NCBI GenBank assembly: GCA_021772595.1
Contig: JAJFLS010000420.1
Location: 1-17,655, forward strand
DNA length: 17,655 nt
Reading direction: 5' to 3'
Source: Opitutales bacterium
GTDB lineage: Bacteria > Verrucomicrobiota > Verrucomicrobiia > Opitutales > Opitutaceae
The notes beneath the pieces were generated by a model. The model saw nothing but the letters and a program-made list of their open reading frames with translations, had not been told where the DNA came from and did no database searches. Shown here in pieces: positions 12,745-17,655 of this stretch (position 1 is its first letter; every line of letters starts with the position of its first letter). Both the position numbers and the translations under genes were made by a program.

Positions 12745-14835
12745 ATGATTTCGAAACTACCTCTTCCTCCTCAGCTAATTTTCGCGCTAGCGATCAGCGC
12801 ATTCGGTTTCCTGGTCGATGCAACGGCCGATGAAGATCCCTACCTCTGGATGGAGGAGGTGGAGAATGAAAAGGCGCTCACGTGGGCGAAGGAGCAAAGC
12901 GAACGAGCGACTTCGAAAATCGAAGCGGTCCCTGAATTCGAGGAAATCGAAAGCAAGCTAATCGAGATCTACAACTCGAAAGACCGGATTCCCTCAGCGG
13001 GCTTTCATGGGGATATGCTATACAATTTCTGGCAGGACCCCGATCACGTGCGAGGCATTTGGAGACGAACCTCGCTGGAAAGCTTCAAGGCCGACTCGCC
13101 CGATTGGGAAACCGTACTCGACGTGGACGCCCTCGCGGCGAGCGAGAAGGAGAACTGGGTCTGGAAGGGCGCCACTTTTCTGGAGCCCGAAGGACGTTTG
13201 TGCATGGTTCGGCTTTCCAGGGGCGGCGCCGACGCAGTTGTTAGCCGAGAGTTCGACACTGGCGCAATTGACTTCGTCGAAGACGGCTTTCACCTCGAAG
13301 AAGCCAAGCAGCGAGTTTCATGGCTCGACGAAAACACGCTGCTCGTCGGAACGGATTTTGGCGAGGGCTCCCTAACCGAATCCGGATACGCGAGAATTTC
13401 CAAACTCTGGAGACGAGGAGAGCCGCTCAGCAAAGCCACCACCATTTTCGAAGGTTCCGCCGACGATGTATCCATCGGCAGCTATTCTTCCCACACTCCA
13501 GAGGGACGCTACGACATCGTGCACGTCTCTCCGGAATTTTTTCGTGGCATCGATTATATAAGATTGGGCGATCGCCTCGTTAAAATAGATATTCCCGACG
13601 ACGCGAGGCTCGAAGGATTCTTCAAAGAAAAAATGCTAGTCTATCTTCGTTCCGACTGGGTAACGGGCGGAGAAACCTATCCGCAGGACGCATTGCTGGC
13701 GATCGACTTCGACACATTTCTTCAAGGCGGACGCGCGTTCGACATCCTCTTCGAGCCGCAAGCGAGAGTGTCCTTCGATCAAGTTTCCCACACCGTCGAC
13801 CATCTTGTATATACTACACTCGATAATGTCCGTAGCCGTTTATATCGACTGACGATTAGTGACGGTAAGTGGACTCGCGAAGAGATAGCGCTCCCTGGCC
13901 TGGGAACCGTCGGCATTGGAAGCAGCAGCGAATTTGATAACAGTTTCTTTTTCACCTATACCGACTTCCTTACACCATCGAGTCTATATCTTGTCGAAGA
14001 CGGCGCCGAGCCAGAGAAAGTCAAAACCTCGCCCTCCTGGTTCGATCCTAACGGGATGCAAGTGGAGCAGCTCGAAGCACGCTCCCTGGACGGAACCAAG
14101 ATCCCCTATTTCGTTTTCACACCAAAAGGATTTAAAGCCGACGGCAGCCATCCCACTTTGCTGACTGCCTATGGCGGTTTCGAAATCTCGCGCGTCCCCC
14201 GCTATTCGGGTTCGACCGGAACGGCGTGGGTGGATCGCGGCGGCGTATATGTACTGGCGAATATTCGCGGTGGCGGCGAATTCGGACCCAAATGGCACCA
14301 GGCTGCTATGCAGGAAAAACACCAAACCAACTTCGACGACCTCATCGCGGTGGCCGAAGATCTTGTCGCCCGGAAGATCACCTCCCCCAAGCATCTCGGT
14401 ATCCAAGGCGGTTCGCAGGGTGGCCTGCTCGTCGGAGGAGCCTTCACTCAGCGGCCCGAACTATTCAACGCAGTGGTCTGCGCCGTGCCGCTGCTCGACA
14501 TGAAACGATACAACAAATTGCTAGCCGGAGCGAGCTGGATGGCCGAGTATGGGAATCCGGATACGGACGACTGGGAGTACATGAAGCGCTGGTCGCCCTA
14601 CCAGAATCTCGATCCTCGAAAGAATTACCCGAAAGTCTTTTTCTGGACCAACACCCGCGACGACCGAGTCCACCCCGCTCACGCTCGAAAGATGGTCGCC
14701 AGAATGGACGAGTTGAAAAAGCCCGTCCTTTATTACGAAAACACCGAAGGCGGCCACGGAGGAGGAGCTAACCTCAACCAGCGCGCCTACACTTCCGCAT
14801 TGTCCTACGCGTATTTGTGGATGATGTTGAGATAA
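12745..14835 (+). CDS. Exported prolyl oligopeptidase family serine peptidase (S9A)
   Basis: 696 residues. A signal peptide is likely at 1-28 (LIFALAISAFGFLVDATA, then acidic DEDPYLW). The N-terminal part forms the start of the S9A fold (DPYLWMEEV, WAKEQSE) and a seven-bladed propeller to about residue 430. The C-terminal alpha/beta-hydrolase covers about 440-696 and has all three catalytic residues: Ser557 in QGGSQGG, Asp640 in NTRDDRVHP and His671 in EGGHGGG. Other family marks are YGGFEIS at 476-482 and ANIRGGGEFGPKWH at 505-518. Such enzymes cleave after proline in short peptides; export suggests periplasmic peptide use. Length matches the family (about 690-720). The sulfatase gene starts 38 bases after its stop, suggesting one transcript. 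There is no Shine-Dalgarno. Confidence 0.92.
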   Translation: MISKLPLPPQLIFALAISAFGFLVDATADEDPYLWMEEVENEKALTWAKEQSERATSKIEAVPEFEEIESKLIEIYNSKDRIPSAGFHGDMLYNFWQDPDHVRGIWRRTSLESFKADSPDWETVLDVDALAASEKENWVWKGATFLEPEGRLCMVRLSRGGADAVVSREFDTGAIDFVEDGFHLEEAKQRVSWLDENTLLVGTDFGEGSLTESGYARISKLWRRGEPLSKATTIFEGSADDVSIGSYSSHTPEGRYDIVHVSPEFFRGIDYIRLGDRLVKIDIPDDARLEGFFKEKMLVYLRSDWVTGGETYPQDALLAIDFDTFLQGGRAFDILFEPQARVSFDQVSHTVDHLVYTTLDNVRSRLYRLTISDGKWTREEIALPGLGTVGIGSSSEFDNSFFFTYTDFLTPSSLYLVEDGAEPEKVKTSPSWFDPNGMQVEQLEARSLDGTKIPYFVFTPKGFKADGSHPTLLTAYGGFEISRVPRYSGSTGTAWVDRGGVYVLANIRGGGEFGPKWHQAAMQEKHQTNFDDLIAVAEDLVARKITSPKHLGIQGGSQGGLLVGGAFTQRPELFNAVVCAVPLLDMKRYNKLLAGASWMAEYGNPDTDDWEYMKRWSPYQNLDPRKNYPKVFFWTNTRDDRVHPAHARKMVARMDELKKPVLYYENTEGGHGGGANLNQRAYTSALSYAYLWMMLR

Positions 14836-14873
14836 GTAAATCGAATCGAAAACTGCACTATATAAACTATCCC

Positions 14874-16361
14874 ATGAACAGAACGCTATTCACGAAACTC
14901 GTTTGCGCCTTTATACTCGCCGGCCTCTTTCAATTTTCCCAAGCCGCTGAAGAAAGCCGTCCGAATATACTTTGGATAATCATCGACGACATGTCGGACA
15001 ACTTCTCCTGCTATGGAGAAGAGTTAATCGAAACACCGCATGTAGACCAGTTGGCGCAGGAAGGCGCGCTTTTCCGCAAGGCATTCGTGACGGCTCCCGT
15101 ATGCTCGACGAACCGATCTGCATTTATCACTGGCATGTACCAGACTTCGATCGGCGCGCATCATCACCGCAGTGGTCGTGGCGAAATGAAGATCCACTTG
15201 CCAGACGGCATTCGGCCCGTTCCGAAAATTTTTCAGGAAGCAGGTTATTATACGGCGATCACCGGTTGGCCAAACAAGAGCCGCGACAACCTCGGCAAAA
15301 CCGACTACAATTTCGAGTGGGACAAGGCGATGTACGACGGCGCTGACTGGAGCGAACGCGAAAAAGGCCAGCCCTTTTTCGCCCAGATTCAACTCCCGGG
15401 CGGAAAACACCGAAGCGGGACAATCGAGTCCACCCGCAGGTTCACTGCGCAATTTGAAAAGCTCATGGGCGACAAGACAAATCCTGCCGATGTGACGCTG
15501 CCTCCCTACTACCCCAACGATCCCGTGCTCCAGGAAGATTGGGCCGCCTATCTAGACACGGTCCGCTATACGGACCATTTCGTCGGAGAAATCGTTCAGC
15601 GACTGAAGGACGAAGGAGACTACGAAAACACGGTCGTGCTCTTCATGACCGATCACGGGATCAGCCATGCACGCGGCAAACAGTTTCTGTACGAAGAAGG
15701 CTTGCACGTGCCCCTGGTCATTGCCGGTCCCGGAATCGAAGCGGGACAAACTCGCAACGATCTCGTCGAGCATATCGACATCGCCGCCCTTTCTCTCGGT
15801 CTCGCGGGAATCGATATTCCAGACTACATGCAAGCGCGCGATATCCTGAGCAAAGACTATAAGAAGCGAACCACAATCTACGCAGCGCGCGACCGTTGCG
15901 ACGAAACGGTAGAGCATCTGCGCGGCTTAAGAACCCAGCGCTACAAATATATTCGCAACTACCTGTACCAACGGCCCCACATGCAGCCCAATCGCTACAA
16001 AGACGGAAAAGACATCGTCAAAGCCCTCCGCGCCGCCCACGAAGCCGGAACGCTCAACGCAACTCAGGAACTCCTTTTCAACGCTCCACGCCCGAAAGAA
16101 GAACTCTACGATCTGAAAAACGATCCCTTCGAAATCAACAACCTGGCCGGAGAGCCCAAGCGCCGCAAGCAACTCGAGACATTCAGAAAGCGACTGGACC
16201 AATGGATGGAAGCCACCAACGACCACGGCCCCGAATCCCAAGCTATGTACGACAGCGACATGGCAGTCTACATCAAGTCGAAGAACGTAGACCCCGTCCA
16301 AGGAAAGATCCTCACCCGAAACATCGCCACCATGAAACGATGGGTAGCCGAAGGGAAGTGA
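14874..16361 (+). CDS. Exported sulfatase, S1 family
   Basis: 495 residues from the ATG at 14874. A signal peptide covers about 1-24 (LVCAFILAGLFQFSQA). RPNILWIIIDDMSDN supplies the Ca2+-binding Asp38/Asp39. The maturation site is C77 in APVCSTNRSAFITG, which would be converted to formylglycine; the usual Cys-x-Pro/Ala-x-Arg here reads Cys-Ser-Thr-Asn-Arg. It is followed by MYQTSIGAHHHRS, seen in sulfatases of the heparan-like/unknown S1 subgroups. FMTDHGISHARGKQFLYEEG near 272-291 carries the distal metal and sulfate ligands, and ELYDLKNDPFEINNL marks the C-terminal domain. It probably removes sulfate from a glycan in the periplasm, but the substrate cannot be read. An in-frame ATG at 14817 overlaps the peptidase gene, and its extra residues lack signal character, so I chose 14874. 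Confidence 0.92.
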   Translation: MNRTLFTKLVCAFILAGLFQFSQAAEESRPNILWIIIDDMSDNFSCYGEELIETPHVDQLAQEGALFRKAFVTAPVCSTNRSAFITGMYQTSIGAHHHRSGRGEMKIHLPDGIRPVPKIFQEAGYYTAITGWPNKSRDNLGKTDYNFEWDKAMYDGADWSEREKGQPFFAQIQLPGGKHRSGTIESTRRFTAQFEKLMGDKTNPADVTLPPYYPNDPVLQEDWAAYLDTVRYTDHFVGEIVQRLKDEGDYENTVVLFMTDHGISHARGKQFLYEEGLHVPLVIAGPGIEAGQTRNDLVEHIDIAALSLGLAGIDIPDYMQARDILSKDYKKRTTIYAARDRCDETVEHLRGLRTQRYKYIRNYLYQRPHMQPNRYKDGKDIVKALRAAHEAGTLNATQELLFNAPRPKEELYDLKNDPFEINNLAGEPKRRKQLETFRKRLDQWMEATNDHGPESQAMYDSDMAVYIKSKNVDPVQGKILTRNIATMKRWVAEGK

Positions 16362-16377
16362 GGATTGTTATCCGGGT

Positions 16378-16686
16378 TTATTCGAGCTCTTTATTATTAT
16401 TCAGCGGGATTGCGTAAATTGTTTCGCCGTTGTGCTTAAACTCTTTCCAGTTCTCTTTCGGCACGAGCGCCCCCGGTTCACGTTTCAATAGAGCGCTTCT
16501 TAGCCTCTGATTCTCAGACTCGAGCTTTGCCACCCTCTCTTCAAGCGTGGATAGCCTTTCGTTCAGCGACTCAACTGTGGCAGTGTTTTCGCCGAAGGAT
16601 GATGTCCCTTTTTTGCTATTCGCCAGAATAGCAGTGACTCCAAGAATCACGATCACAGATGCAAGGATAGCGGATTTTGTTTTCAT
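16378..16686 (-). CDS. Small membrane-anchored coiled-coil protein, unknown function
   Basis: 102 residues from the ATG at 16686. Residues 1-4 are basic, 5-22 form one hydrophobic segment (AILASVIVILGVTAILA), and about 36-70 form a leucine-zipper-like coiled coil (VESLNERLSTLEERVAKLES, then ENQRLRSAL). A short tail contains WKEFKHNGETIYAIPL. It is probably anchored in the inner membrane with its coil in the periplasm, or it is an exported small protein. The frame is open to 16917, but the additional 77 codons are Arg- and Pro-rich and contain an inverted repeat, so they are unlikely to be translated. I do not recognise the family. The stop is 16 bases from that of the convergent sulfatase gene. 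Confidence 0.6.
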   Translation of the reverse strand: MKTKSAILASVIVILGVTAILANSKKGTSSFGENTATVESLNERLSTLEERVAKLESENQRLRSALLKREPGALVPKENWKEFKHNGETIYAIPLNNNKELE

Positions 16687-16766
16687 GGGCGTTCTAAGAA
16701 GAACTTGAGGTTTCGAGAAATCGACCCAGGTAGATTGGGTCGGACAAGAGAGTCGGAAGGTCCGAT

Positions 16767-16843
16767 ACGCTATTCGGACAAGAATTCCGCTTTTTGGTTG
16801 CCACAAACCTATGCCCGAAACTCGGTCCTTGTCAGAATAGCGT
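16767..16843. repeat. Imperfect inverted repeat upstream of the SulP gene
   Basis: ACGCTATTCGGACAAGAA (16767-16784) and the reverse complement at 16826-16843 match at 16 of 18 positions around a 41-base loop. The motif TCGGACAAGA also occurs directly repeated at 16740-16749 and 16774-16783. It lies in the divergent gap between the coiled-coil gene and the SulP gene and could be operator-like, but no regulator is known. Confidence 0.5.
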
Positions 16844-16934
16844 GGAACACCGTCTAGCCTCCTTCGGTTTTGCGGACGATCAAGCGACAATAAGCTCGAT
16901 TTCTGCGGAAAGTCCAAAACAGTAAGGCTTTCTC

Positions 16935-17655
16935 ATGGCAGAAGCCTCCTCTATCGCGAATAAAGCGGCTCGAAAACGAACGTTCACTACTCAGCTGGAC
17001 TTGTTTCCGCTGCGGAAAACCGCTGCCAATTACGGGCGTGCGATCTTAGCCTGCGACGCTAGGGCCGCATTCAACGTCGCCTTGCTCGCATTCCCACAAG
17101 GGATGGCCTACGCGGTCATCGCCGGGCTGCCGCTTTCCTACGGGCTCTTCGGCTCCGCCATCGCCTCGATCGTAGGCATGTACTTCGCCGGCTCGAAATA
17201 CATCGTGCTCGGGCCGACTAACGCCACATCGGTCATGGTGATGAGCTCTTTCGCCGCGCTCGGAATCGCCGGCGATCAAGCCGTCGGCTACATCTCGCTG
17301 CTACTATTGCTCGTCGGCTTGATTCTCGTCGTCGGCGCCTATCTTGGAGTCGCAACCTTGATCCAGTACATTTCGCGTACCGTAATAACTGGATACATCA
17401 CCGCCGCCGCTTCGCTCATCATCGCCAATCAGATCAAGAAGACGCTCGGGTTCGAATTCCCTACCGACACGCAAGCCTCCACGTTCATCGACGTCATCAG
17501 CGCAACCGCGAGCCATCTCGGCGATACCCATCTTCCAACGCTGGGGCTAAGCGTAGTGACTTTTCTGATATTCTTCTCGCTTCAACGAGTCTCAAAGACG
17601 CTTCCAAACGTCGCCATCACGCTCGTACTGTCCTCGCTCGTGGCATTCCTTGCCC
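16935..17655 (+). CDS. SulP family anion permease, N-terminal part (runs off the window)
   Basis: From the ATG at 16935 the frame stays open to the window end (240 codons; a full member has about 500-750). The translation has the SulP signature: LLAFPQGMAYAVIAGLPLSYGLFGS at about residues 49-73 (QGMAYA with the preceding Pro in TM1) and GSKYIVLGPTNATSVMVMSS near 85-104, the anion-site region of TM3. Further hydrophobic segments lie near 118-140, 143-165 and 205-217. SulP proteins carry sulfate, bicarbonate or other anions across the inner membrane, usually with H+ or Na+. The substrate cannot be decided, and whether a C-terminal STAS domain exists is outside the window. Proximity to a sulfatase gene is suggestive of sulfate handling but weak evidence, since a minus-strand gene separates them. 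No clear Shine-Dalgarno. Confidence 0.9.
   Translation, partial: MAEASSIANKAARKRTFTTQLDLFPLRKTAANYGRAILACDARAAFNVALLAFPQGMAYAVIAGLPLSYGLFGSAIASIVGMYFAGSKYIVLGPTNATSVMVMSSFAALGIAGDQAVGYISLLLLLVGLILVVGAYLGVATLIQYISRTVITGYITAAASLIIANQIKKTLGFEFPTDTQASTFIDVISATASHLGDTHLPTLGLSVVTFLIFFSLQRVSKTLPNVAITLVLSSLVAFLA

Noticed and set aside
14817..14873. Upstream ATG for the sulfatase
   Set aside because: It lies inside the end of the S9 peptidase gene and adds 19 polar residues before a clear signal peptide.
16687..16917. 77-codon extension of the coiled-coil protein
   Set aside because: It is Arg- and Pro-rich with no signal character and covers an inverted repeat; the internal ATG at 16686 directly precedes a basic plus hydrophobic membrane segment.

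Overview
The window reads as chromosomal DNA of a Gram-negative bacterium, most likely a Verrucomicrobiota member of the Opitutia/Puniceicoccales type. This is inferred from the gene mix: an S1 sulfatase, a secreted prolyl oligopeptidase and a BNR/sialidase-like protein beside housekeeping genes, a long plant/cyanobacteria-like IspH, and start codons that mostly lack a Shine-Dalgarno. No 16S rRNA or diagnostic marker is present, so the assignment is tentative.

Layout. 1-763 is a decayed stretch: the end of an IS transposase, a 5'-truncated amidohydrolase, and the last ~85 codons of a second sialidase-like gene. An intact sialidase-like gene follows (773-1906). 2220-2294 (minus) is tRNA-Arg(CCU). 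Next come a stand-alone rpsR with its own promoter-like sequence and terminator, and a two-domain Sua5/TsaC gene. 3789-7553 is a minus-strand block: hisC, a CNNM/CBS-domain membrane protein that starts a few bases after the hisC stop, and a predicted outer-membrane beta-barrel protein. 8099-9160 is an AI-2E-family (PerM-like) permease. 9269-9784 is a RAYT (REP-associated tyrosine transposase) bracketed by inverted pairs of its presumed REP sequences. 9892-12482 (minus) holds ispH with an unusual N-terminal extension, then an FmdB-like protein. 12745-16361 carries an exported S9A peptidase and an exported sulfatase, probably co-transcribed. The window ends with a small membrane-anchored coiled-coil protein (minus) and the first 240 codons of a SulP anion permease that runs off the edge.

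The most distinctive theme is the repeat population. Almost every intergenic gap from 5 kb to 12.7 kb holds REP-like elements, each a GTAG tetranucleotide next to a short hairpin. At least four stem families occur (A, B, C, D), usually as inverted pairs. Family A flanks the RAYT and recurs between the FmdB-like gene and ispH. A derivative, A', carries a 24-nt insertion with its own hairpin and sits 5' of hisC and of ispH. A minus-strand two-hairpin structure ending in an intrinsic terminator upstream of hisC is the best candidate for an unannotated RNA. No CRISPR array, classical defence island or prophage is visible.
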